A program made the position numbers and the translations under genes. Below the pieces are notes generated by a model. The model searched no databases and had not been told where the DNA came from. It worked only from the letters and a program-made list of their open reading frames with translations. A stretch of DNA of 64,000 bases from Sphingobium sp. AS12 (GTDB lineage: Bacteria > Pseudomonadota > Alphaproteobacteria > Sphingomonadales > Sphingomonadaceae), in assembly GCF_019097845.1 (NCBI RefSeq), contig NZ_JAHRGM010000016.1:1-64000 (forward strand). The letters are read 5' to 3'. Position 1 is the first letter of the stretch. Every line of letters begins with the position of its first letter. This document shows, piece after piece, positions 34,415-43,359 of the stretch.

Positions 34415-35344
34415 TCAATGCTTTTTGAACAGATGCAGGGCGGCGACGATGATGCCGCCCACGACCAGCCCGACGATTGCGCCGCCGATGGCGTTGACGG
34501 TCCAGTCAATGAGCGGGCCGATGGCGGGCAGGGCGCTGGCGGCGGCCTGTGCGGCGTGGTGGATCGTGCCGGGGATCGCGTCCCAGTGGAATTCGTGCAG
34601 GCCATGGACGATCAAGCCGCCGCCGACCCACAGCATCGCCGCTGTGCCGACGACCGCCAAAACGCTCATGATGACGGGCATCGCCTTCACCATGCCGCGC
34701 CCGACGACGCGGGTAGCGGTGGAGGTGCCTTTGGCCAGATGCAGGCCGATATCGTCCATCTTCACGATGAAGCCGACGACGCCATAGACGCCTGCGGTGA
34801 TCAGGAAGGCGACGGCCACCAGGATGATCGCCTGTTCCCAGATCGGTTCGGCCGCGACGGTGCCGAGCGAAATCGCCATGATCTCGCCCGACAGGATGAA
34901 GTCGGTGCGGATCGCGCTCGATACTTTCTGATTTTCCAGATCGGCCGAGCTGTGGGTTTTCAGCGCCTCTTGCGCGACATCATGGCCGCCCTGGATCGCT
35001 TCGAGCAGTTTTTCCGCCGCCTCGTAACACAGGAATGCGCCGCCGAGCATGAGGAGCGGGGGCAGCAGCCAGGGCGCGAGCGCGCTGATCAGCAACGCGG
35101 CGGGTAGCAGGAACAGCAGCTTGTTGCGCAGCGATCCCTTGGCGATTTTCCAGATGATCGGCAGTTCGCGGTCGGGGGTCAGGCCCATGACATAGCGCGG
35201 GGTGACGGCGGCATCGTCGATCACCACGCCCGCCGCCTTCGTTCCCGCCTTGCCAGCGGCGGCGGCAACATCGTCCAGCGAAGTCGCGGTCAGTTTAACA
35301 ATGCCCGCCACATCATCGAGCAGCGCGATCAAACCCGAAGGCAT
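34415..35344 (-). CDS. DUF808 family membrane protein
   Basis: The 309-residue protein begins MPSGLIALLDDVAGIVKLTATSLDDVAAAAGKA, the hallmark of DUF808 (E. coli YedI type). It has several hydrophobic segments (LLFLLPAALLISALAPWLLPPLLMLGG, IILVAVAFLITAGVYGVVGFIV and two near the C-terminus) and a conserved KVSSAIRTDFILSGEIMAISLG segment. It is an inner-membrane protein of unknown function. Length is normal. Confidence 0.9.
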   Translation of the reverse strand: MPSGLIALLDDVAGIVKLTATSLDDVAAAAGKAGTKAAGVVIDDAAVTPRYVMGLTPDRELPIIWKIAKGSLRNKLLFLLPAALLISALAPWLLPPLLMLGGAFLCYEAAEKLLEAIQGGHDVAQEALKTHSSADLENQKVSSAIRTDFILSGEIMAISLGTVAAEPIWEQAIILVAVAFLITAGVYGVVGFIVKMDDIGLHLAKGTSTATRVVGRGMVKAMPVIMSVLAVVGTAAMLWVGGGLIVHGLHEFHWDAIPGTIHHAAQAAASALPAIGPLIDWTVNAIGGAIVGLVVGGIIVAALHLFKKH

Positions 35345-35650
35345 AGAATGAGATTCCCCAGTTTAAGGTGGGCCATCGGCCGCCCGTCTTGCCGCCTCAA
35401 TAGGGGGCGTGCGGGGCTGGGGCAAGGAAGGGTGTGTATTCTGAAATCGTTCCTTACAGGGCAAAGCTATCGCACACGACGTTCTGTTATATCTCCAACG
35501 TCATGCTGAACTTGTTTCAGCATCGATCATGCCCCAAAAGCCGCTGTTCGTGACGAGAAATGGACCCTGAAACAAGTTCAGGGTGACGATGATCGACGGG
35601 GCAGTTTCATATGCATAGCCCTGCCATCAAAGGGAGGATTTAGCCCCCGC
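35345..35650. other. 306-bp gap holding a MITE-like repeat
   Basis: No gene is visible. The region contains the DUF808 promoter side and a gene-less inverted pair of palindromes at 35499-35588. Confidence 0.6.
35499..35588. repeat. Gene-less inverted pair of palindromes, related to the GIY-YIG element repeats
   Basis: Arm 1 (35499-35524) reads CGTCATGCTGAACTTGTTTC then AGCATC; arm 2 (35562-35588) is its inverted counterpart with CCC/GGG in place of TGC/GCA. Each arm folds alone (TGCTGAA/TTCAGCA and ACCCTGAA/TTCAGGGT). The frame CGTCATGC...ACTTG...GCATC matches the repeats at 27005-27419, with paired changes in the stem. Confidence 0.8.
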
Positions 35651-35884
35651 TCAATAATTGCCCGGCGGGTCGCTGGCGGGGAAGGATTCGTCGGATTGTT
35701 CGTCGACCATGTCCCAATCCTTTGCCGCCACCCCCTCCTGAGGTCCGGCGTCGCGGACGATGCCGGACGAGCCGACCGGCCCGCGATCGTCAAGGGGCTG
35801 GGCGGTGCCCATCCAGTCGCGCCATCCCTTGACCGCGAACGCGCCGAGGCCGGTGACGATGGCGAGTTTGATCAACCCCTTCAT
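35651..35884 (-). CDS. Small membrane-anchored protein with ASDPP motif
   Basis: The 77-residue protein starts with a short hydrophobic segment (LIKLAIVTGLGAFAVKGW) and continues as an acidic, probably disordered tail ending DESFPASDPPGNY. The ASDPP motif links it to the peptide at 7660-7872. ATG 35882-35884 overlaps the stop of the preceding gene (ATGA), so the two are translationally coupled and share an EcfG-type promoter at 36219-36243. Function unknown; stress-related by context. Confidence 0.8.
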   Translation of the reverse strand: MKGLIKLAIVTGLGAFAVKGWRDWMGTAQPLDDRGPVGSSGIVRDAGPQEGVAAKDWDMVDEQSDESFPASDPPGNY

Positions 35885-36210
35885 GGCGATGTCTCCTGTG
35901 GCGCTTGCAGATGGACCCAGTCGGCGCGGTTGTTGCCGACGGCGTCGGGGGACAGGCGGATTTCGCCCTCCTCGTCGGCTCCGGCGGGCGGCTGATCGTC
36001 GGCGGCAGGAGGCGTCACCGTCCAGCGTTCGCGCAGCGCGGCGTCGATCATCGCTTCCCACACGCCTGGGTCCCCTGCGGCCAGCATCGCGCTGTCGGGT
36101 TGCTTCAGGATCGCCAGGATGCTGGCGGCATCCTCGACGCGGGCGGGCCAGTCGTCGGGGGTGGCGGCGAGGTGTCGGGCGAGGCGTTCGATTAGGGGGC
36201 GGTGTTCCAT
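35881..36210 (-). CDS. Conserved small protein, paralogue of the protein at 7956-8210
   Basis: The first 60 residues (LIERLARHLA, WPARVEDAASIL, DSAMLAAGD, VWEAMIDAALRERW) align with the protein at 7956-8210; a further 45-residue acidic tail (PPAGADEEGEIRLSPDAVG) is unique to this copy. ATG 36208-36210 begins only eight bases after the -10 element of an EcfG-type promoter, so the transcript may be leaderless. An in-frame TTG three codons upstream would lie at or before the predicted transcription start. Coupled to the ASDPP gene downstream. Confidence 0.75.
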   Translation of the reverse strand: MEHRPLIERLARHLAATPDDWPARVEDAASILAILKQPDSAMLAAGDPGVWEAMIDAALRERWTVTPPAADDQPPAGADEEGEIRLSPDAVGNNRADWVHLQAPQETSP

Positions 36211-36218
36211 CACGGGCA

Positions 36219-36243
36219 AACGCGCCTCACCGGCCCGCGTTCC
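36219..36243 (-). promoter_or_regulatory. EcfG-type general stress promoter
   Basis: On the minus strand GGAAC (36243-36239) and CGTT (36222-36219) are spaced by 16 bp, matching the EcfG consensus. The start codon follows eight bases after the -10 element. Confidence 0.75.
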
Positions 36244-36266
36244 GCGTTATCATCACGCCACCGTAT

Positions 36267-36596
36267 CTATTCACCGATCCCCTCCAGCGCGGTGAAGCGT
36301 TGCGACCAGAGCGCGCCATAGATCGCCATCCACTGCACCACCGGGGCCAGCCCCTTGGCCCGCGCGCTATACCATGTTTCGCGGCCGGTGCGGCGGGCGG
36401 TCACGAGCGCGGCGCGCTTGAGCTTGGCCATGTGGCGCGACACCATGGGTTGCGATACGCCGGAAATGGCGGTCAGGGCATGGACGCTCTGTTCGCCTTC
36501 GCGCACCAGATATTCGAGCAGGGCGCGGCGGGTGCCGTCGGACAGCGCCTTGAACTGAGCGTCGATCGTGGCGGGGGCATTGGTGCTGCTGGTCAT
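36267..36596 (-). CDS. ArsR-family transcriptional regulator
   Basis: The 109-residue winged-helix protein has QFKALSDGTRRALLEYLV, the recognition helix SGVSQPMVSRHMAKLKRAALV and the wing ARRTGRETWYSA, all typical of ArsR/SmtB repressors. No metal-binding cysteine cluster is present, so it is probably not a metal sensor; this subgroup often sits with SRPBCC-type genes, which are absent here. It lies divergent from ccrM, sharing the 287-bp region between them. Confidence 0.88.
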   Translation of the reverse strand: MTSSTNAPATIDAQFKALSDGTRRALLEYLVREGEQSVHALTAISGVSQPMVSRHMAKLKRAALVTARRTGRETWYSARAKGLAPVVQWMAIYGALWSQRFTALEGIGE

Positions 36597-36696
36597 CGCC
36601 GTGAAATAACCATATGGTTATGATATGGTCAAGCCAGCGGCCGCTTTTGCCCGTCCTTTTCCCGTTAACCAAAAAAAGTCTGGCGGGCGATGGGCT

Positions 36697-38014
<1,318 letters not shown>

Positions 38015-38024
38015 AACTCCCCAT

Positions 38025-38135
38025 CCGTTCGCCCTGAGTAGCTCCTGAGCTTGTCGAAGGGGCGTATCGAAGGGTAGAGCGCAATGCTTCGATACGGGGC
38101 TTCGACTTCGCTCAGCCCCTACTCAGCACGAACGG
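38025..38135. repeat. Palindromic repeat, family A (long form)
   Basis: It runs from CCGTTCGCCCTGAGTAGC to CTACTCAGCACGAACGG, with nested TGTCGAAGGG and ATCGAAG / CTTCGAT segments. It fills the gap between ccrM and folP. Confidence 0.88.
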
Positions 38136-38154
38136 TTGTGGGGTATAGATCATC

Positions 38155-39285
38155 ATGCTGTCCTGTCTTTCTTCGATCCCCGCCGACGCCCGTTTGTATC
38201 TTCGCCCGGTCTGGTTCGTGCCGTCGCCTTTCGGCCTGCCTGATGGCGCAGCGGCGCGGATGGGGAATGGGTTGTTGTGGTTTCAGGGCTATGAACTGAC
38301 CGCGCTGCGCGGGCGCGACAGGGTGGCGCGGGTGACGGTTCCGGTGGCGGAATTTGACGCGGTGGTGGCAGGCCTGCCCGAACCGCTGGCGCACCGGGCG
38401 GGGATGCTCGCCGCCAACATCTCGGCGCAGCGCGCGCCGCTGCTGTTGGGGGAGCGGACGATCCGCTTCGACGGGCCGCAGGTGATGGCGATCCTGAACA
38501 TCACGCCCGACAGCTTCTCCGACGGCGGCAAGCATGTCGGCGATCCGCAGGCGGCGGCGGATGCGGGCTTTGCGATGGCGGCGGCGGGGGCAGCGCTGGT
38601 CGATGTGGGGGGTGAGTCCACCCGGCCGCGCGCGGAGAAATTATGGGAGGGCGATGAGATTGCCCGTGTCGTGCCGGTGATCGAGCGGCTGGCGGCGGCG
38701 GGTGTGCCGGTGTCGATCGACACGCGCAAGGCGGCGGTGATGGAGGCGGCGCTGGGCGCGGGTGCCAAGATCGTCAATGATGTGAGCGCCCTCCAGCATG
38801 ATCCGCGCGCGATGGAAGTGGTCGCGGCGGCGGGCTGCCCCGTCATCCTGATGCATGCGCCGTCGGCGGGCGATGACCCGCACGACAATCCGGGCGGCTA
38901 TGGCGATGTGGTCGCCGATGTGTTCGACCATCTGGAGGCGCGGGTCGCGGCAGCACAGGCCGCCGGTATCGCGCGTGAGAAGATCATGGTCGATCCGGGG
39001 CTGGGTTTCGGCAAGGGTCTGGCCGACAATCTGGCGCTGGTGAACCGGCTTGCGACCTTTCAGGGGCTAGGCGTAGCTGTGCTGTTTGCGGGCAGTCGCA
39101 AGCGGCTGATCGGCGCGCTGTCGAACGAAGCGCCAGCGTCAGACCGGCTGGGCGGATCGATCGCGCTGGCTTTCCGCGCGGCGGAGCAGGGCGCGCAGAT
39201 GGTGCGGGTGCATGACGTGCGCGAAAGCGTGCAGGCGCTGCATCTGTGGCGCGGGCTGGCCGATGCGGGGTTGAGCGCGGTTTAA
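38155..39285 (+). CDS. folP: Dihydropteroate synthase
   Basis: FolP condenses p-aminobenzoate with hydroxymethyldihydropterin diphosphate in folate synthesis and is the sulfonamide target. The core begins near residue 110 with VMAILNITPDSFSDGG and continues with LVDVGGESTRPRA, SIDTRKAAV, VNDVSALQ, VDPGLGFGK and FAGSRKRLIG. The N-terminal extension of about 105 residues is longer than in E. coli and reads as a separate small domain; such extensions are frequent in sphingomonads. ATG 38155 is the first good start after the repeat. It complements folE and the FolM-like gene at 17.4-18.8 kb. Confidence 0.95.
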   Translation: MLSCLSSIPADARLYLRPVWFVPSPFGLPDGAAARMGNGLLWFQGYELTALRGRDRVARVTVPVAEFDAVVAGLPEPLAHRAGMLAANISAQRAPLLLGERTIRFDGPQVMAILNITPDSFSDGGKHVGDPQAAADAGFAMAAAGAALVDVGGESTRPRAEKLWEGDEIARVVPVIERLAAAGVPVSIDTRKAAVMEAALGAGAKIVNDVSALQHDPRAMEVVAAAGCPVILMHAPSAGDDPHDNPGGYGDVVADVFDHLEARVAAAQAAGIAREKIMVDPGLGFGKGLADNLALVNRLATFQGLGVAVLFAGSRKRLIGALSNEAPASDRLGGSIALAFRAAEQGAQMVRVHDVRESVQALHLWRGLADAGLSAV

Positions 39286-39296
39286 GCTAACTGGGT

Positions 39297-39409
39297 CCGT
39301 TCGTTTCGAGCCCTTCGACTGCCCGCCTGCGGCAGGCGCTCAGGATAAACTACGTCGAGAAACGCTGACACAGCGCCTGCCGTTTCTCGACTGCGCTCGA
39401 AACGAACGG
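39297..39409. repeat. Composite long-hairpin repeat (family B with family A-like core)
   Basis: The ends CCGTTCGTTTCGAGC and GCTCGAAACGAACGG are family B, but the left arm is interrupted by CCTTCGACTGCCCGCCTGC and CGCTCAGGATAAAC, which are family A-like. It lies between convergent genes. Confidence 0.8.
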
Positions 39410-39418
39410 ATGTGGGCT

Positions 39419-40054
39419 TTATGGTGCGACTGGCTTGGCCGCCGCGCTGTTGCCCGCTTCCGCTGGAGTTGCCGCCGCCTCGCCCTTGGGCGCGAAGATG
39501 CGCAGGCTGGCGAGGGTTTTTTCGACGATGGGCTGATATTGTTCGCTCAGCATTTCAGGATAGACGAAGGTGGCGGTCACGATCGATCCGTCGGGCTGTT
39601 TGAGCAGACGCACCGCGACATTATTGCCCTCGCCGTCATTGGCGGTGCCGCGATATTCATTCTCGCCGATATAATCGCCATCGACCCCTTCGGCCCCGCT
39701 GCTGACCCCTTCGACGATCTGCTGGAGGGTTTCGTCATTGTCATTCTTTTGCCAGAATACGCGCACGTCCGCGCCTGCGCCCTTATCTTCATAGATGGCG
39801 CCGTCGGGGGTGCTGCCTTGCGCATTCTTCATCCAGCCTTCGGGGAAGCTGACTGAAAAACCGCGTTCCAGATTGACGTAGTTGCGCGGTTCGGCGTCCT
39901 CGGCGGCCTGTTGCGTGGCCAGCGCGCTGGCAGCAGCGGCATTGGCAGCGGCGGCCAGTTCCTCCTGGCTGGGCATGTCGGCCACCGGTTCGGTGCGACC
40001 GCAGGCGGCAAGGAGCAGGACGGGCAGGCAGGCGATGAGGGCGACGTTTTTCAT
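39419..40054 (-). CDS. Lipoprotein, predicted
   Basis: The 211-residue protein has a signal peptide with lipobox LLLAAC (Cys at residue 18), an Ala/Gln/Glu-rich linker, then a globular domain with YVNLERGFSVSFPEGWMKN, WQKNDNDETLQQIVEG and VTATFVYPEMLSEQYQPIVEKTLASLRIF. This fold-like pattern resembles PsbP/DcrB-type lipoproteins, though I cannot assign a family securely. The C-terminus is Ala/Pro-rich. It should be anchored to the periplasmic face of a membrane. Function unknown. Confidence 0.8.
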   Translation of the reverse strand: MKNVALIACLPVLLLAACGRTEPVADMPSQEELAAAANAAAASALATQQAAEDAEPRNYVNLERGFSVSFPEGWMKNAQGSTPDGAIYEDKGAGADVRVFWQKNDNDETLQQIVEGVSSGAEGVDGDYIGENEYRGTANDGEGNNVAVRLLKQPDGSIVTATFVYPEMLSEQYQPIVEKTLASLRIFAPKGEAAATPAEAGNSAAAKPVAP

Positions 40055-40113
40055 GCGCCGATCCAAAGCATAGCCGGGGGGAGAATACAACGGTCGAGCG
40101 ACGGGGGGCCGTT

Positions 40114-41562
40114 TCAGGCCGCGCTGTCGATACCCAGTTCGGCGAGTTTGCGGTAGAGGGTGGATCGACCGATGCCCAGTCGGCGGGCCACTTCGGTCAT
40201 GCGGCCGCGATAATGGCCGATGGCGAGGCGGATGACGTCGGCTTCGATCTCGGCAAGCTGGCGGACATGGCCGTCGCCTTCGAACAGGGTGATACCTGCG
40301 CCGTCCCGGTGTGGCTGGCTGGCGGCGCGCGGGCGGATGGCGAGGCGGTCGATCGGGTCGCCCGCGCGGATCTGCGCCGCGATCTGCGGGAAATCCTGCG
40401 GCGTCAGCGCGTCGCCATCGCACAGCACGGCTGCGCGGAAGAGGGCGTTTTGCAGCTGGCGGACATTGCCCGGCCAGCCGTGCTGCATCAGCAGTGCCAG
40501 CGCATCATCGGTCAGGCCCAGGCCACGCAGGCCGGGCTGGGTGGCGATCCGCGCGAGCAAATGGCGGCAGAGCGCGGGAATATCGCCCATCCGTTCGCGC
40601 AGGGGCGGGATGGTAAGTTGGACGACGTTGAGGCGGTAATAGAGATCCTCGCGGAAGCGGCCGGCCTCTATTTCCTCGATCAGCCTCTTGTTGGTGGCGG
40701 CGATGACGCGGACATCGACATGGATCGGGCGGCGCGCGCCGATCGGTTGTATTTCGCCATCCTGCAAAACGCGCAGCAATTTGACCTGCGCATCGAGCGG
40801 CATTTCGCTGACTTCGTCCAGGAAGATGGTGCCAGTGTCGGCACTGGCGAATTTGCCGACATGGCGGTCGAACGCGCCGGTGAAGGCGCCGCGTTCATGG
40901 CCGAACAGTTCGGATTCGACCAGATTGGCGGGGATCGCGCCGCAATTGACCGTGACCATCGCCTGCTTGTGCCGGGGGGAAGCGGCATGGATGGCGCGGG
41001 CGATCACATCCTTGCCGACCCCGCTTTCGCCTTCGATCAGCACGGGCACGCGGGCGCGGGCGGCCTTGGCGGCGATGGCCAGCGCGGCGCGGAATTGCGG
41101 GGCGGAGCCGACCACATCCTCGAAGGACAAGGGGGCGGTGATCTTTTCGGTGAGCGGGCGCAGTTCGCCATGGGCGGCACCCTCGCTGATCGTAGCGTTA
41201 AGAGCGGCGAGCAGCCGTTCGGGCGCAATCGGCTTGGATAGATAATCGGTCGCGCCAGCGCGCATCGCCTCTACGGCAACCGCGACATTATTGTGCGCGG
41301 TGAGAATCAGGATGGGCAGTGCAGGGCGACGTTCGCGAATCTCGCGGATCAGGCCAGCAGGTTCATAATCGGGACTCCACTGGTCCAGAATGATTGCATC
41401 AAGCTGCATCCCGTCCTGCGTGCCAAGCGTCGCAATGGCGGTTTCACCGTCGCCCGCGAAGATCGTCCGCCACCCGGCGCGCGCCGCCAGCGCCGAAACC
41501 AGCCGCCTTTGCGCCGGTTCGTCGTCGATCAGCATCAGCATCGGTATGCCGTCGCGCGCCAT
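40114..41562 (-). CDS. NtrC-family sigma-54-dependent response regulator
   Basis: The 482-residue protein has a receiver domain with DD at 13-14, phosphoacceptor Asp60 (AIILDQWSPD) and LSKPI. An AAA+ domain follows from about residue 145, with Walker A GESGVGKDV, the sigma-54 contact loop ELFGHERGAFTGAF, Walker B GTIFLDEVSEMP and RFREDLYYRLNV. A Fis-type helix-turn-helix closes the protein (MTEVARRLGIGRSTLYRKLAEL). No histidine kinase adjoins it. The target genes are not evident. Confidence 0.94.
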   Translation of the reverse strand: MARDGIPMLMLIDDEPAQRRLVSALAARAGWRTIFAGDGETAIATLGTQDGMQLDAIILDQWSPDYEPAGLIREIRERRPALPILILTAHNNVAVAVEAMRAGATDYLSKPIAPERLLAALNATISEGAAHGELRPLTEKITAPLSFEDVVGSAPQFRAALAIAAKAARARVPVLIEGESGVGKDVIARAIHAASPRHKQAMVTVNCGAIPANLVESELFGHERGAFTGAFDRHVGKFASADTGTIFLDEVSEMPLDAQVKLLRVLQDGEIQPIGARRPIHVDVRVIAATNKRLIEEIEAGRFREDLYYRLNVVQLTIPPLRERMGDIPALCRHLLARIATQPGLRGLGLTDDALALLMQHGWPGNVRQLQNALFRAAVLCDGDALTPQDFPQIAAQIRAGDPIDRLAIRPRAASQPHRDGAGITLFEGDGHVRQLAEIEADVIRLAIGHYRGRMTEVARRLGIGRSTLYRKLAELGIDSAA

Positions 41563-41715
41563 TTATACCCCTCAATAGCTACAGGCGACCTATGGTAAGG
41601 GCAGGGGGTAAAGGCGGGCTTAACCGCGAAAGATTTTCTTGTGGCGCTACGGGTTGAGGGGGGGGGCGCGACAAGATAAGAGGTTCGCCGCAACCGCCAC
41701 AGAAGGGGACCGGAC

Positions 41716-41841
41716 ATGGCGTCAGACGGAAATATCAAAAGTGCGACCGAAACCTATGCCGGTTTCATTGGCGTGATGAAGTGGGGCACGATCGCGTCGA
41801 TCGCGGTGGCCGCCCTCGTGGTGCTGCTGATCTCCGGATAA
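41716..41841 (+). CDS. aa3-type cytochrome c oxidase subunit IV
   Basis: This 41-residue protein reads MASDGNIKSATETYAGFIGV followed by one membrane helix (GTIASIAVAALVVLLIS). The A-x-x-TY-x-GF pattern is the signature of the bacterial aa3 oxidase subunit IV family, a single-helix accessory subunit. It is 35 bp upstream of pntAA on the same strand, a pairing I recall from other sphingomonads, suggesting co-regulation of respiratory-membrane functions. ATG 41716 follows GGGGAC. Confidence 0.85.
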   Translation: MASDGNIKSATETYAGFIGVMKWGTIASIAVAALVVLLISG

Positions 41842-41876
41842 ACCGGGACGCACAAACAGGAGGGGATGCCATAATA

Positions 41877-42998
41877 ATGAAGATTGCAGTTTTGAAGGAG
41901 CAGGCCGCGGGTGAAGCCCGTGTTGCCGCTACGCCGGAGACGGTGAAGAAATTTATCGGCCTGGGGGCGCAGGTCGCCGTCGAAAGCGGGGCCGGACTGA
42001 CGGCGTCGGTCGCTGACGCTGATTATGCCGCCGCCGGGGCCAGTGTGGCCGATCGCGCTGCGACGGTTGCTGGCGCGGACATCGTCCTGGCCGTGCAGGG
42101 CCCCGACGTTGCCAGTGTAGCTGGTGCCAATCCGGGTGCTTGGATCGTGGCGGGCCTCAATCCGTTCGGGGAACGGGCGCGGGTGGATGCCTATGCGGCG
42201 GCGGGCTATGAAGCGCTGGCGATGGAATTCATGCCGCGTATCACCCGTGCGCAGTCGATGGATATCCTCTCGTCCCAGTCGAACCTGTCGGGCTATAAGG
42301 CGGTGCTGGATGCCGCCAGCGAATATGGCAAGGCCTTCCCGATGATGATGACGGCGGCTGGCACGGTTTCGGCCGCGCGCGCCTTCATCATGGGCGTGGG
42401 TGTTGCCGGTCTCCAGGCGATCGCCACCGCACGCCGTCTGGGCGCGCAGGTCAGCGCGACCGACGTGCGCGCCGCGACCAAGGAGCAGATCGAATCGCTG
42501 GGTGCCAAGGCGATCTTCGTCGAGAAGGTCGCAGGCATCGAGGGTGAAGGCTCTGGCGGCTATGCGACCGAAATGTCGGACGAATATAAGGCGGCGCAGG
42601 CTGAACTCATATCGTCGCACATCGCCAAGCAGGACATCGTCATCACCACCGCGCTCATTCCGGGACGCCCCGCGCCGCGCCTGATCACCGATGCGCAGAT
42701 TGCGTCGATGAAGCCGGGCAGCGTGATCGTCGATCTGGCGGTCGAGCAGGGCGGCAATGTCGAGGGCGCAGTGGCGGGCGAAGTGGTCGTGCGCCACGGC
42801 GTCAAGATTGTCGGCCATCGCAACGTGCCATCGCGGCTGGCGACGGACGCCTCCGCCCTGTTCTCGCGCAACCTGTTCAATTTCCTGTCCGCCTTCTGGG
42901 ACAAGGACAAGGGCGCGCCGGTGCTGGACGAGGAAATCGGCAACGCCATCCGCCTGACGCAGGGCGGCAAGGTCGTGAACGAGCGGCTGCTCGGATAG
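41877..42998 (+). CDS. pntAA: Proton-translocating NAD(P) transhydrogenase, alpha subunit part 1
   Basis: This NAD(H)-binding domain I protein of 373 residues works with PntAB and PntB to make NADPH from NADH using the proton gradient. It starts MKIAVLKEQAAGEARVAATP and has the NAD site MGVGVAGLQAIATARRLGA, TTALIPGRPAPRLIT and MKPGSVIVDLAVEQGGNVE. The separate PntAA/PntAB arrangement is usual in Alphaproteobacteria. ATG 41877 is preceded by GGAGGGG. The gene ends 73 bp before pntAB. Confidence 0.95.
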   Translation: MKIAVLKEQAAGEARVAATPETVKKFIGLGAQVAVESGAGLTASVADADYAAAGASVADRAATVAGADIVLAVQGPDVASVAGANPGAWIVAGLNPFGERARVDAYAAAGYEALAMEFMPRITRAQSMDILSSQSNLSGYKAVLDAASEYGKAFPMMMTAAGTVSAARAFIMGVGVAGLQAIATARRLGAQVSATDVRAATKEQIESLGAKAIFVEKVAGIEGEGSGGYATEMSDEYKAAQAELISSHIAKQDIVITTALIPGRPAPRLITDAQIASMKPGSVIVDLAVEQGGNVEGAVAGEVVVRHGVKIVGHRNVPSRLATDASALFSRNLFNFLSAFWDKDKGAPVLDEEIGNAIRLTQGGKVVNERLLG

Positions 42999-43071
42999 GG
43001 GAATCGCCTGTTCGCGCGGCGCGCGTCCAGGCCAACGTCCCGCAGCCAAATCGGGACGAACGGGGAGTAGG

Positions 43072-43359
43072 ATGATGGACTTTATTTCCATCCTGTCGGT
43101 TTTCGTGCTGGCATGTTTTGTCGGCTATTATGTCGTGTGGTCGGTAACGCCCGCGCTTCACACGCCGTTAATGGCGGTTACCAACGCCATTTCGTCGGTC
43201 ATCATCGTCGGCGCGCTGGTCGCGTCGGCGGAAGCGGGGAGCGCTGCGGCCAAATATCTGGGCTTGCTGGCGGTCGTCTTTGCATCGGTCAACATCTTCG
43301 GCGGCTTTGCGGTCACCGAGCGGATGCTGGCGATGTACAAGAAGAAGGAGCGCAAGTGA
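43072..43359 (+). CDS. pntAB: NAD(P) transhydrogenase, alpha subunit part 2
   Basis: The 95-residue membrane protein has three to four helices (ISILSVFVLACFVGYYVVW, AVTNAISSVIIVGALVA, YLGLLAVVFASVNIFGGF), the N-terminal part of the membrane domain II. The phrase LHTPLMAVTNAISSVI is diagnostic. It forms part of the proton channel. Its stop codon overlaps the pntB start by one base (TGATG), so expression is coupled. Confidence 0.95.
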   Translation: MMDFISILSVFVLACFVGYYVVWSVTPALHTPLMAVTNAISSVIIVGALVASAEAGSAAAKYLGLLAVVFASVNIFGGFAVTERMLAMYKKKERK

